Shown: piece by piece, positions 18,664-27,570 of the stretch
Position numbering within the stretch: position 1 is the stretch's first letter
How the letters are laid out: every line of letters starts with the position of its first letter
Assembly (NCBI RefSeq): GCF_011043545.1
Contig: NZ_JAAKGP010000001.1
Coordinates: 434,001-498,000 of the forward strand
Direction of reading: 5' to 3'
From: Rhodobacter sp. SGA-6-6
GTDB taxonomy: Bacteria; Pseudomonadota; Alphaproteobacteria; Rhodobacterales; Rhodobacteraceae
Length of the DNA: 64,000 bases
The notes under the pieces: generated by a model
Database searches by the model: none
The model's input: only the letters and a program-made list of their open reading frames with translations
Told to the model about the DNA's origin: nothing
Translations under genes and position numbers: made by a program

Positions 18664-19671
18664 ATGGTCCGGTTCATCCTATCCAAGTTGCTCTATCTGG
18701 TGCCGACCTTCCTCGGCATCACCATCATCGCCTTCAGCTTCGTGCGCATCCTGCCCGGCGACCCGGTGCTGCTGATGGCGGGCGAACGCGGCGTCACGCC
18801 CGAGCGCCATGCCGAGCTGACGGCCCAGCTGGGCTATGACAAGCATGTGGTGCTGCAATATTTCGATTTCCTCGGCCGGCTGCTGCAGGGCGACCTCGGC
18901 AATTCGCTGGTGACGAAGAAGCCGGTGCTGACCGAATTCCTGGCCCTGTTCCCGGCGACGGTGGAACTCGGCCTCTGCGCCATCATCATCGCCACGGTGA
19001 TCGGCGTGCCGGTGGGCGTGCTGGCCGCGATCAAGCGCGGCAGCTGGTTCGACCAGGTCTCGATGACCACCGCCCTTGTCGGCTTCTCGATGCCGATCTT
19101 CTGGTGGGGTCTGCTGCTGATCATCTTCTTCTCCGGCATCCTGGGCTGGACGCCGGTGTCGGGCCGGATCAGCCTGATGTATTTCTTCCCCGACGTGACC
19201 GGCTTCATGCTGATCGACAGCCTGATCTCCGGCCAGTCGGGCGCCTTCCGCTCGGCGATCAGCCACCTGATCCTACCCTCGGTCGTGCTGGCGACGATCC
19301 CCTTGGCGGTGATCGCCCGGCAGACCCGCTCGGCCATGCTGGAGGTGATGGGCGAGGATTACGTCCGCACCGCCCGCGCCAAGGGGATGCCGGCCAGCCG
19401 CGTGATCGGCATCCATGCGCTGAGGAACGCGATGATCCCGGTGATCACCACCATCGGCCTGCAGATCGGCGTGCTGATGGCGGGGGCGATCCTGACCGAG
19501 ACCATCTTCTCCTGGCCCGGCATCGGCAAGTGGATGATCGATTCGATCAGCCGCCGCGACTATCCGGTGGTGCAGTCCGGCCTCCTGCTGATCGCCGGCC
19601 TCGTCATGCTGGTGAACCTGCTGGTGGACCTGACCTACGGCCTGATCAACCCGAGGATCCGCAACAAATGA
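18664..19671 (+). CDS. Dipeptide-type ABC transporter permease (DppB-like)
   Basis: 335 aa with six membrane spans. N-terminal F-L-G-I-T-I-I-A-F-S-F-V-R-I-L-P-G-D-P is the DppB/OppB signature, and the coupling loop E-D-Y-V-R-T-A-R-A-K-G-M lies at about 232-243. It forms the channel with the DppC-like protein, whose ATG overlaps this stop (ATGA). Transcription probably continues through the upstream stem-loop from the binding-protein gene. Confidence 0.92.
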   Translation: MVRFILSKLLYLVPTFLGITIIAFSFVRILPGDPVLLMAGERGVTPERHAELTAQLGYDKHVVLQYFDFLGRLLQGDLGNSLVTKKPVLTEFLALFPATVELGLCAIIIATVIGVPVGVLAAIKRGSWFDQVSMTTALVGFSMPIFWWGLLLIIFFSGILGWTPVSGRISLMYFFPDVTGFMLIDSLISGQSGAFRSAISHLILPSVVLATIPLAVIARQTRSAMLEVMGEDYVRTARAKGMPASRVIGIHALRNAMIPVITTIGLQIGVLMAGAILTETIFSWPGIGKWMIDSISRRDYPVVQSGLLLIAGLVMLVNLLVDLTYGLINPRIRNK

Positions 19672-20570
19672 GCGACGCAACCGTGAAACTTTCGGACGCC
19701 GCCATCCGCCGCCGGATGCTGGCCGAGTTCTGGTTCTACTTCAGCCAGAACCGCGGCGCCGTGCTCGGGCTGGTGGTCTTCCTGCTGCTGGTGCTGGTCG
19801 CGGTCTGCGCCTCGCTGCTGGCGCCGCACGACCCGACGATGCAATACCGCGACGCCCTGCTGGTGCCGCCGGTCTGGGAGGACGGAGGCCGCGCGGGCTT
19901 CATCCTCGGCACCGATGCGGTGGGGCGGGACATGCTGTCGCGGCTGATCTTCGGCGCGCAGTATTCGCTGTTCATCGGCATCGTCGTCGTCTCCATCGCG
20001 CTGGTCGGCGGAATCGTCATCGGCCTGATCGCCGGGTTCTTCGGCGGCTGGGTGGACACCGTGATCATGCGGGTGATGGACGTGATCCTGGCGTTTCCGT
20101 CCCTGCTGCTGGCGCTGGTGCTGGTGGCCGTCCTTGGCCCCGGGCTGACCAATGCGATGATCGCCATCGCCATCGTCTACCAGCCCCACTTCGCCCGGCT
20201 GACCCGCGCCGCGGTGATGTCCGAGATGAAGCGCGAATACGTCACCGCCGCCCGGGTGGCCGGCGCCGGCAACCTGCGGCTGATGTTCAGGACCATCCTG
20301 CCCAACTGCCTGGCCCCGCTGATCGTGCAGGCGACGCTCTCCTTCTCCTCCGCCGTGCTGGACGCCGCCGCGCTCGGCTTCCTCGGCATGGGGGCGCAGC
20401 CGCCGGCGCCGGAATGGGGCACCATGCTGGCCGAGGCGCGCGAGTTCATCCTGCGGGCCTGGTGGGTCGTCACCTTCCCCGGCCTCGCCATCCTGATCTC
20501 GGTGCTGGCGATCAACCTGATGGGCGACGGCCTGCGCGACGCGCTCGACCCCAAGCTGAAGCGGAGCTGA
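19668..20570 (+). CDS. Dipeptide-type ABC transporter permease (DppC-like)
   Basis: 300 aa. A cytoplasmic N-terminus leads into the DppC-type first helix and the pattern L-G-T-D-A-V-G-R-D-M-L-S-R-L, then the coupling loop K-R-E-Y-V-T-A-A-R-V-A-G-A near residues 186-198. The end G-D-G-L-R-D-A-L-D-P is typical of DppC/OppC. It overlaps dppB-like by four bases and is followed after three bases by the first ATPase gene. Confidence 0.92.
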   Translation: MSDATVKLSDAAIRRRMLAEFWFYFSQNRGAVLGLVVFLLLVLVAVCASLLAPHDPTMQYRDALLVPPVWEDGGRAGFILGTDAVGRDMLSRLIFGAQYSLFIGIVVVSIALVGGIVIGLIAGFFGGWVDTVIMRVMDVILAFPSLLLALVLVAVLGPGLTNAMIAIAIVYQPHFARLTRAAVMSEMKREYVTAARVAGAGNLRLMFRTILPNCLAPLIVQATLSFSSAVLDAAALGFLGMGAQPPAPEWGTMLAEAREFILRAWWVVTFPGLAILISVLAINLMGDGLRDALDPKLKRS

Positions 20571-20573
20571 CCG

Positions 20574-21413
20574 ATGGCGCTTCTGAACATCCGCAATCTG
20601 ACGGTGCGCTTCGCCACCGCCACCGGCAGCTTCACCGCCGTGGACGGCATCGACGTGTCGGTCGACAAGGGCGAGGTGCTGGCCATCGTCGGCGAATCCG
20701 GCTCGGGCAAATCCGTGTCGATGCTGGCGGTGATGGGCCTTTTGCCCGACACCGCCACCATCACCGCCGACGAGATGACCTATGACGGGCAGGACATCTC
20801 GAACCTGGCCCCCTGGCAGCGCCGCAAGCTGATCGGGCGCGAGATCACCATGATCTTCCAGGAACCCGTGGCCTCGCTGAACCCCAGCTTCACCACCGGC
20901 TTCCAGATCGAGGAGGTGCTGCGGCTGAACCTGGGCATGTCCCGGGCGCAGGCCCGCGCCCGCGCGCTGGAGCTGTTCCGCGCCGTCGGCATCCCGGAGC
21001 CGGAAGAGAAGCTGAACGCCTACCCGCACCAGATGTCGGGCGGGCAATGCCAGCGGGTGATGATCGCCATCGCCATCGCCTCCAACCCTCGGCTCCTGAT
21101 CGCGGACGAGCCGACCACGGCGCTGGACGTGACGATCCAGAAGCAGATCCTCGACCTTCTGATGAAGCTGCAGGAGGATTACGGCATGGCGCTGATCCTG
21201 ATCACCCACGACATGGGCGTGGTGGCAGAAACCGCCGACCGGGTGGTGGTGCAATACAAGGGCAAGAAGATGGAAGAGGCCGATGTGCTGAGCCTGTTCG
21301 AGGCGCCGAAGCATCCCTATACCCGCGCGCTGCTGTCGGCGCTGCCGGAGAACGCCACCGGCGACCGGCTGCCCACCGTCTCGGACTTCTTCCAGCAGGA
21401 GGCTGCGCGATGA
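20574..21413 (+). CDS. Dipeptide-type ABC transporter ATP-binding protein (DppD-like)
   Basis: 279 aa. Walker A G-E-S-G-S-G-K-S at about 39-46, Q-loop in I-F-Q-E-P, signature M-S-G-G-Q-C-Q-R at about 147-154 and Walker [13 protein letters not shown]. At 279 aa it is shorter than the usual 320 because the C-terminal oligopeptide-binding extension with its Fe-S cysteines is missing. It works as a heterodimer with the next protein; the genes overlap by four bases. Confidence 0.9.
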   Translation: MALLNIRNLTVRFATATGSFTAVDGIDVSVDKGEVLAIVGESGSGKSVSMLAVMGLLPDTATITADEMTYDGQDISNLAPWQRRKLIGREITMIFQEPVASLNPSFTTGFQIEEVLRLNLGMSRAQARARALELFRAVGIPEPEEKLNAYPHQMSGGQCQRVMIAIAIASNPRLLIADEPTTALDVTIQKQILDLLMKLQEDYGMALILITHDMGVVAETADRVVVQYKGKKMEEADVLSLFEAPKHPYTRALLSALPENATGDRLPTVSDFFQQEAAR

Positions 21414-22249
21414 GCCCCGTCGTCGAAGGCCGCGCCATCGTGCAGGACTACCACGTCCCCGGCGGCATGTTCGCCCGGGCCAAGACCGTCCGCGCGCTGA
21501 AGGGCGTCAGCTTCAAGGTCGAGAAGGGCAAGACCCTGGCCATCGTCGGCGAAAGCGGCTCGGGCAAGTCGACGCTGGCGCGGGTGATCGCGCTGATCGA
21601 CGCGCCCTCGGGCGGCGAATTGCTGATCGAGGGCAAGCCGGTGGACATCCGCCGCCAGCGCCCGGGGCCGGAGATGCGGTCCAAGGTGCAGATGGTGTTC
21701 CAGAACCCCTATGGCAGCCTGAACCCGCGCCAGAAGGTCGGCGACGTGCTGATGGAGCCGCTGGTGATCAACACCAAGGTCCCCGCGGCGGAACGGCGCG
21801 AGCGGGCCGAGGCGATGCTGGCCAAAGTCGGCCTGCAGCCCGAGCATTTCAACCGCTACCCGCACATGTTCTCGGGCGGGCAGCGGCAGCGGATCGCCAT
21901 CGCGCGGGCGCTGATGCTGAACCCCTCGCTTCTGGTGCTGGACGAGCCGGTCTCGGCGCTGGACCTGTCGGTGCAGGCGCAGGTGCTGAACCTGCTGGCC
22001 GACTTGCAGGACGAATTCGGCCTCACCTACGTCTTCGTCAGCCACGACCTGTCGGTGGTGCGCTACATCGCCGACGAGGTGATGGTGATCTCGAAGGGCG
22101 AGGCGGTGGAGCAGGGGTCGCGCGAGGCGCTGTTCGCCGATCCGCAGCACCCCTATACCCGGCAGCTGTTCGCCGCGACCCCGGTGACGGATGTCGAGGC
22201 GATCCGCGCCCGGGTGCAACGGCGCAAGGCGGCGCGGGCGCTGGCCTGA
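21410..22249 (+). CDS. Dipeptide-type ABC transporter ATP-binding protein (DppF-like)
   Basis: 279 aa. Walker [10 protein letters not shown] at about 46-54, the F-Q-N-P-Y-G-S-L-N-P-R motif of DppF/OppF, signature F-S-G-G-Q-R-Q-R at about 154-161, and L-V-L-D-E-P-V-S-A-L-D. It is the last gene of this transporter. A LysR gene begins 40 bases later on the same strand and may belong to the following catabolic cluster instead. Confidence 0.9.
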   Translation: MSPVVEGRAIVQDYHVPGGMFARAKTVRALKGVSFKVEKGKTLAIVGESGSGKSTLARVIALIDAPSGGELLIEGKPVDIRRQRPGPEMRSKVQMVFQNPYGSLNPRQKVGDVLMEPLVINTKVPAAERRERAEAMLAKVGLQPEHFNRYPHMFSGGQRQRIAIARALMLNPSLLVLDEPVSALDLSVQAQVLNLLADLQDEFGLTYVFVSHDLSVVRYIADEVMVISKGEAVEQGSREALFADPQHPYTRQLFAATPVTDVEAIRARVQRRKAARALA

Positions 22250-22289
22250 GGGGCCTTCCCCCGGCGGCCGCCGCTGCTACCATGCCGCC

Positions 22290-23192
22290 ATGGTCAAGCG
22301 GCATTACAACCTGCCCTCGCTCAGCGCGCTGGCCGCGTTCGAGGCGGTGTCGCGCCGCCTGAACGTGACCCGCGCCGCCGAGGAGCTGAACGTCACCCCC
22401 GGCGCGGTGTCGAAGCAGGTCCGCGCGCTGGAGGCCGACCTCGGCCGCAGCCTGATCCGCCGTCACTCCACCGGCGTCTCGCTGACCGCCGAGGGCGCGG
22501 CGGTGGCGGCCAGCCTGTCCGACAGCTTCGGCAGGATCGCCGCCACCCTGCAACAGGTGCGCGAATCGGGCGAGCGGGCGCATGTCTCGATCCTGTCCAC
22601 CATGGCAACGATGCAGCTTTGGCTGATGCCGCGGCTGGGGGCCTTCTGGATGGCGCATCAGGACATCGTGGTGGAACACGTCATCTCGGAACGGCGGCTG
22701 GACGCCGGGCGGCCCGACATCGACCTGCGGCTGCGCTACGGCGACGGCAACTGGCCGGGCGAGCAGGCGATGAAGATCCAGGACGAAAGGGTGCTGGCGG
22801 TGGCCAGCCCCGCCTTCCTGGAGGCCAATCCCGTCGCCACCCTGGCCGAACTGGCCGAGGCGCCGCTCCTGTCGGTCGAGGGTGCGGACTGGCCCTGGAT
22901 GACCTGGGCGGATTTCATGCGGGCCAGCGGCACGCCGTTCCGGCGGCTGAACCTGCGGCGCTTCAACAGCTATGTCATCGCCTTGCAGGCCGCCCGCGAC
23001 GGGCAGGGCGTGGCCCTCGGCTGGACCAGCTCGGTCGGGCCGCTGCTGGCCAGGGGAGAGCTGCGGCAGGTCACCGCGGCCGAGATCGCCGACCCCTTCG
23101 CCATCCATGTGACATGGAGCGACCGCCGCCCGCTCAGCCCCGAGGCAGTGGTGTTCCGCGACTGGCTGCTGTCGCAAGGGGAGTTGAGCTGA
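22290..23192 (+). CDS. LysR-family transcriptional regulator (GcvA-like)
   Basis: 300 aa. Winged helix at 7-66 with L-S-A-L-A-A-F-E-A-V, L-N-V-T-P-G-A-V-S-K-Q-V, and an effector-binding domain after residue 95 with the GcvA-subgroup features M-P-R-L-G-A-F and W-M-T-W. The start at 22290 gives a normal LysR N-terminus; an upstream in-frame ATG at 22191 lies inside the transporter gene. It precedes an MDR reductase and an MLE-family enzyme on the same strand and may control them. The inducer is unknown. Confidence 0.9.
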   Translation: MVKRHYNLPSLSALAAFEAVSRRLNVTRAAEELNVTPGAVSKQVRALEADLGRSLIRRHSTGVSLTAEGAAVAASLSDSFGRIAATLQQVRESGERAHVSILSTMATMQLWLMPRLGAFWMAHQDIVVEHVISERRLDAGRPDIDLRLRYGDGNWPGEQAMKIQDERVLAVASPAFLEANPVATLAELAEAPLLSVEGADWPWMTWADFMRASGTPFRRLNLRRFNSYVIALQAARDGQGVALGWTSSVGPLLARGELRQVTAAEIADPFAIHVTWSDRRPLSPEAVVFRDWLLSQGELS

Positions 23193-23281
23193 ACTCAACT
23201 CTGCCCGGCATCTTCCTCGCTTGATCGGGGGGCGCCCGCCGCCTCATCTGTCCGGGTCTCCAGACAGGATCGAGAAGGCCG

Positions 23282-24367
23282 ATGATACCGAAGACGATGA
23301 CCGCCGTGCTGCTGACCAGCCATGGCGGGCCGGAAAAGCTGGACTACCGGACCGACGTGCCGGTGCCGCAGCCGAAAGCGGGCGAAGTGCTGATCCGCGT
23401 CGCCGCCTCGGCGGTGAACAACACCGACATCAACACCCGCATCGGCTGGTATTCCCGGAAGGTGGAAGTGGCGACCGAGGCCGCCGACACCGCGCAGGTA
23501 GATCAGGAGGATGCCTCCTGGTCCGGCGTGCCGCTGCAGTTCCCTCGCATCCAGGGCGCCGATGCCTGCGGCCATGTCGTCGCCGTCGGCGAAGGGGTGG
23601 ATGCGGGGCGGATCGGCCAGCGGGTGCTGGTGCGCAACATGCTGCGCAGCTACGTCGGCTGGCGGCCCTACGAATGCTGGACCTACGGCAGCGAGATCGA
23701 CGGCGGCTTCGCCCAGTTCACCGTGGCGCCCTCGGCCGAGGTCTACGCGGTGGACTGCGACTGGACCGATGCGGAACTGGCCTCAATTCCCTGCGCCTAT
23801 TCGACGGCGGAAAACATGCTGCACCGGGCGGGGGTCGGGGCCGAACGGGTGCTGGTCACCGGCGCCTCGGGCGGCGTCGGCTCGGCCGCGGTGCAGCTGG
23901 CGAAGCGGCGGGAGGCGGAGGTGATCGCCCTCTGCGCCGCCTCGAAGGCGGAAGAGGTGAAGGCGCTCGGCGCCGACCGCACCCTGGACCGCGGTGCCGA
24001 TCTGGTCGCCGCGCTCGGCCGCAACTCGGTGGACGTAGTGATCGACATGGTGGGCGGCCCGGGCTGGCCGGCGCTCTTGGACGTGCTGCGCACCGGCGGG
24101 CGCTATGCCTGCGCCGGGGCCATCGCCGGGCCGATCTGCGAGCTGGACCTGCGCCGGCTCTACCTGAAGGACCTGACGCTTTACGGCTGCACCTTCCAGG
24201 AGGACGCGGTGTTCGAGAACCTGATCCGCTACATCGAGGCGGGCGAGATCCGCCCCGTGGTCGCCCGCACCTACCCGCTGGCCGAGATCGCGCAGGCGCA
24301 GGCCGATTTCCTGTCGAAGAAGCACACCGGCAAGCTGGTGCTGATCCCGCCGCCGGTGACAGCATGA
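23282..24367 (+). CDS. MDR-superfamily alcohol dehydrogenase/quinone oxidoreductase-like protein
   Basis: 361 aa. N-terminal GroES-like domain with G-A-D-A-C-G-H-V-V-A-V-G-E-G-V and a Rossmann domain with the glycine motif G-A-S-G-G-V-G-S-A-A-V-Q at about 197-208. Substrate-side zinc ligands are not convincingly conserved, so it may be a zinc-free NADPH-dependent reductase. It overlaps the downstream MLE-family gene by four bases, so both enzymes likely act in one pathway. Two ATGs five codons apart (23282, 23297) are possible; the first has GAGAAGG before it. Confidence 0.82.
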   Translation: MIPKTMTAVLLTSHGGPEKLDYRTDVPVPQPKAGEVLIRVAASAVNNTDINTRIGWYSRKVEVATEAADTAQVDQEDASWSGVPLQFPRIQGADACGHVVAVGEGVDAGRIGQRVLVRNMLRSYVGWRPYECWTYGSEIDGGFAQFTVAPSAEVYAVDCDWTDAELASIPCAYSTAENMLHRAGVGAERVLVTGASGGVGSAAVQLAKRREAEVIALCAASKAEEVKALGADRTLDRGADLVAALGRNSVDVVIDMVGGPGWPALLDVLRTGGRYACAGAIAGPICELDLRRLYLKDLTLYGCTFQEDAVFENLIRYIEAGEIRPVVARTYPLAEIAQAQADFLSKKHTGKLVLIPPPVTA

Positions 24368-25488
24368 AGATCGCCGCCATCGAACTTTACCAGGTGGAGC
24401 TGCCCTATTCCGGCGGGGTCTACCTGCTGTCCGGGGGCCGCGAATACCGCGGCTTCGAGGCCTCGATCGTGCGGATCGAGACCGATACCGGCATCGAGGG
24501 CTGGGGCGAGAGCACGCCCTTCGGATCGACCTACATCGCCGCGCACGCCCGCGGCACCCGCGCCGGGATCGAGGAGATCGCGCCGCATCTCCTCGGCCGC
24601 GACCCGCGGCAGGTGGACCGGATCAACGACGCGATGGATGAGGCGCTGGTCGGCCACCACCACGCCAAGACCGCGCTGGACATCGCCTGCTGGGACGCCT
24701 TCGGCAAGTCGGTGGGGATGCCGGTCTGCGAATTGCTGGGCGGGGCGACCGGATTCCGGATGCCGACGATCTCGTCGATCTACGCCGGCCCGCCGGAGGA
24801 GATGCGCGCCCGGGTCGCCAGCCACCGGCAACGCGGCTATCGCGGTCATTCGATCAAGATCGGGGCGCTGGACAGCGAGGGCGGCCCGGCGCTGGACGCC
24901 GAGCGTATCGCCGCCTGCCTGGCCGACCGCCGCCCCGGCGAGTTCTTCCTGGTCGACGCCAACGGCGGGATGCTGCCGGAGACCGCGCTGCGGATGCTGC
25001 GCCTGCTGCCGCCGGGGCTGGACTTCGTGCTGGAGGCGCCCTGCGCCAGCTGGCGCGAGACCGCCTCCCTGCGCAGGCGCTGCCCGGTGCCGATCATCAT
25101 GGACGAACTGGCCGAACTGGATGGCGACATCGCCCGCATCCTCGCCGAGGACATCGCCGACGGCATCGGGCTGAAGATCTCCAAGGCCGGAGGCCTGACC
25201 CGCGGCCGCCGCCACCGCGACATCTGCCGCGCCGCCGGGCTGACCGTCTCGGTGCAGGACACCGTGGGATCGGCCATCGCCTTCGCCGGCATCGTCCATC
25301 TGGGCGCCACCGTGCCGGAGCGTAACCTGCGCTGCATCCTCGACTGCCGCGACATGGTCACGCTGGTGACGGCCGACTTCGACGCGCCGGTGCAGGACGG
25401 CGGCGTGCTGGCGCCGATGGCCCCCGGCCTGGGCCTGACCGTCCGCCGCGAGGTCCTGGGCGATCCCGTCGCCCGCTGGACCGCCTGA
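24364..25488 (+). CDS. Mandelate racemase/muconate lactonizing family enzyme (hydroxyproline dehydratase/epimerase-like)
   Basis: 374 aa enolase-superfamily barrel. Catalytic lysine K165 (S-I-K-I-G), metal ligands D198, E224 and D247, and the second lysine K271 in L-K-I-S-K-A-G-G are all in place. The N-terminal capping domain with E-G-W-G-E and the pattern H-A-K-T-A-L-D-I-A-C-W-D resembles cis-3-hydroxy-L-proline dehydratases and hydroxyproline-betaine epimerases as remembered from the family. A ProX-like betaine-binding gene follows 52 bases later, which supports an amine or betaine substrate. The exact reaction is not certain. Confidence 0.82.
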   Translation: MKIAAIELYQVELPYSGGVYLLSGGREYRGFEASIVRIETDTGIEGWGESTPFGSTYIAAHARGTRAGIEEIAPHLLGRDPRQVDRINDAMDEALVGHHHAKTALDIACWDAFGKSVGMPVCELLGGATGFRMPTISSIYAGPPEEMRARVASHRQRGYRGHSIKIGALDSEGGPALDAERIAACLADRRPGEFFLVDANGGMLPETALRMLRLLPPGLDFVLEAPCASWRETASLRRRCPVPIIMDELAELDGDIARILAEDIADGIGLKISKAGGLTRGRRHRDICRAAGLTVSVQDTVGSAIAFAGIVHLGATVPERNLRCILDCRDMVTLVTADFDAPVQDGGVLAPMAPGLGLTVRREVLGDPVARWTA

Positions 25489-25540
25489 ACACCAAGAGCG
25501 CCAGAAGGCGCCATAACCCACCCGACATGGAGACAGACCG

Positions 25541-26527
25541 ATGAGACAGCTTGTTCTTTCGACCGCCTTCGCAACCCTGCTGGCGGCGATGCCCGCGCTG
25601 GCGCAGGACCGGCCAGGCGAGGGCGTCACCGTCCGCCCGGCGATCCAGCCGCTCCTGGAAGAGATGTTCCAGAGCCGCATCCTGTTCCGCGCGCTGACCG
25701 ATCTCGGCTATACCGTCGCCGATCCGCAGGAGGTGCTGGCCCAGACCGCCCATCTGGCGGTGGGGACGGGGGACGCCGATTTCTTCCCCTCCAGCTGGGA
25801 CGTGCTGCACGCCCCCTTCGTGGCAGAGGCCGGCGGCGATGCCGTGGTGACCAAGGTCGGCACGCTGATCGAGGGCGCGCTGCAGGGCTATCTGGTCGAC
25901 AAGGCCAGCTATGAGGCCGGCTTCACCAACCTGGGCGACCTGAAGGACCCGGCCAAGGCGGCACGCTTCGACACCGACGGCGACGGCAAGGCCGATCTGG
26001 CCGGCTGCGTGCCGGGCTGGGGCTGCGAGCGGGTGATCGAGCACCACCTGACCGAATACGGGCTGCGCGACACCGTCAACCACAACCAGGGCGAATACAA
26101 CGCCATCATCGCCGACACCATCGCCCGGTTCCAGAACGGCCAGCCGATCCTCTACTACACCTGGACGCCCTACTGGGTGTCGGGCGCGCTGGTGCCGGGC
26201 AAGGACGTGGAATGGCTGGCGGTGCCCTATGCCTCGCTGCCCGACGGAGCCAGCGGGGTGACCGAATATGACGGCAAGACCCTTGGCTTCGCGGTGGACA
26301 GCATCCGCATCGTCGCCCGCAACGACTTCCTTGCCGCCAACCCGGCCGCAGCGAAGCTGTTCGAGGTGGCGAAGGTCGATATCAACGACGTTTCCGCCGA
26401 GAACAAGCTGATCGCGGACGGCGAGGACAGCTCGGCCGACATCGACAAGCATGTCGAGGACTGGATCGCCGCGCATCAGGCCGAATACGACGGCTGGCTG
26501 GCCGAGGCCCGCAAGGCGGCCGAGTGA
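25541..26527 (+). CDS. Glycine betaine/proline betaine ABC transporter substrate-binding protein (ProX-like)
   Basis: 328 aa with a signal peptide (1-21, cleavage after A-L-A). The aromatic cage regions F-F-P-S-S-W-D-V-L and Y-Y-T-W-T-P-Y-W-V are those that bind quaternary ammonium groups in ProX/OpuAC proteins, and the two-lobe OpuAC fold is evident. No permease or ATPase gene for it is present nearby, so it must dock on a transporter encoded elsewhere or act as a sensor. It ends before a hairpin shared with the convergent LysR gene. Confidence 0.88.
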   Translation: MRQLVLSTAFATLLAAMPALAQDRPGEGVTVRPAIQPLLEEMFQSRILFRALTDLGYTVADPQEVLAQTAHLAVGTGDADFFPSSWDVLHAPFVAEAGGDAVVTKVGTLIEGALQGYLVDKASYEAGFTNLGDLKDPAKAARFDTDGDGKADLAGCVPGWGCERVIEHHLTEYGLRDTVNHNQGEYNAIIADTIARFQNGQPILYYTWTPYWVSGALVPGKDVEWLAVPYASLPDGASGVTEYDGKTLGFAVDSIRIVARNDFLAANPAAAKLFEVAKVDINDVSAENKLIADGEDSSADIDKHVEDWIAAHQAEYDGWLAEARKAAE

Positions 26528-26534
26528 CCGGCCG

Positions 26535-26561
26535 GCGGAGGGGCCTTGGCGGCCCCTCCGC
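26535..26561. terminator. Bidirectional hairpin between convergent ProX-like and LysR genes
   Basis: Perfect 11-bp stem: CGGAGGGGCC / GGCCCCTCCG extended by one G-C pair, with a 5-nt loop. It fills the gap between the two converging stop codons. There is no T-run, so its termination strength is uncertain. Confidence 0.45.
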
Positions 26562-27476
26562 TCAGGGCTGGCCCAGGCGTTGCGCCAGCAGCCAGTCCCG
26601 CACCTCCTGCGCCGGGCGCGACAGCGGCGCCTGCTTCGGCCAGATGACGTGGAAATCCTTGCCGGTGGCCAGCATGTGCCCGGTCAGCCGGACGAGCACG
26701 CCCTTGGCCACCAGCCCCTCGGTCAGGTGCCGCCAGCCGAGCGCGATGCCCTGCCCCTCGATCACCGATTGCACCACCAGCACATAATCGTTGATCTGCA
26801 ACCCCTTCGGCACCCGCCGCGGCTCGATCCCGCAGGAGGCGAACCAGTCCCGCCAGGTGGTGGCCGACCGGAACGGCTCTTCCAGATGGATCAGCGGATG
26901 GGCCAGCAGGTCCTCGGCCGCCTCCGGGCGGGGGTGGCGCGCCAAATAGGACTGGGCGCAGACCGGATAGATCTGTTCCGGCGCCAGCGCCTCGGCGTGG
27001 TATTGCGGCCAGTCGGCGGGGACGCCGCCGCGGATGCCCAGCGGGATGCCCTCGCCCACCAGATCCATGTCGCGGTCCGAGGTCTGGATGCGCAGGTCCA
27101 CCTCCGGCAGGTCGGCGCGGAAGCGCTCCATCCGCGGCACCATCCAGAAGGCGGCGAAGGCGGTGGAGCAGGCCAGCGTGACATGGCTGCCCGCCGCCAC
27201 CGCCCGCAGCCCCTGCGCCGAGCGCTGGATGTGCTGCAGGCCGATCGACACATCGGCATGGAAGCGCTGCCCCGCCTCGGACAGCCGCACCCGGCGGTAT
27301 TCCCGCAGGAACAGCGCCGTGCCCAGCTGATCCTCCAGCCGGGCGATGGCGTAGGAGACCGCGGCCTGCGTCATCCGCAACTCGCGCGCGGCGGCGCTGA
27401 AACTGGCCAGCCGCCCCGCCGCCTCGAACACCACGAGGCTGTTGAGCGAGGGCAAAAGCTGACGCAGGTTTTCCAT
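26562..27476 (-). CDS. LysR-family transcriptional regulator (GcvA-like), divergent to MttB gene
   Basis: 304 aa. N-terminal winged helix with L-N-S-L-V-V-F-E-A-A-G-R, S-F-S-A-A-A-R-E-L-R-M-T-Q-A-A-V-S, then a periplasmic-binding-like effector domain containing W-M-V-P-R-M-E-R-F. It is transcribed away from the MttB/oxygenase pair across about 95 bases that hold a dyad (27485-27501), the usual layout for a LysR activator and its target. The effector is probably a substrate of that pathway. Confidence 0.9.
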   Translation of the reverse strand: MENLRQLLPSLNSLVVFEAAGRLASFSAAARELRMTQAAVSYAIARLEDQLGTALFLREYRRVRLSEAGQRFHADVSIGLQHIQRSAQGLRAVAAGSHVTLACSTAFAAFWMVPRMERFRADLPEVDLRIQTSDRDMDLVGEGIPLGIRGGVPADWPQYHAEALAPEQIYPVCAQSYLARHPRPEAAEDLLAHPLIHLEEPFRSATTWRDWFASCGIEPRRVPKGLQINDYVLVVQSVIEGQGIALGWRHLTEGLVAKGVLVRLTGHMLATGKDFHVIWPKQAPLSRPAQEVRDWLLAQRLGQP

Positions 27477-27484
27477 AAATCCAG

Positions 27485-27562
27485 CTTATCAAGCTGATGA
27501 GAATTTTCCAGCGTTACAGTGCCCGCCCCGAAGGTCTATTTTCGGCACCAGCTTATGAGAGG
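27485..27562. promoter_or_regulatory. Candidate LysR operator region (dyad plus repeated half-site)
   Basis: CTTATCA-agc-TGATGAG (27485-27501) is a 7-bp inverted repeat with one mismatch and contains an inner AGCTT/AAGCT dyad. The string CAGCTTAT of this dyad recurs at 27549-27556, just before the MttB start. Both lie between the divergent LysR and MttB genes. Confidence 0.5.
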
Positions 27563-27570
27563 GGCCAGCC

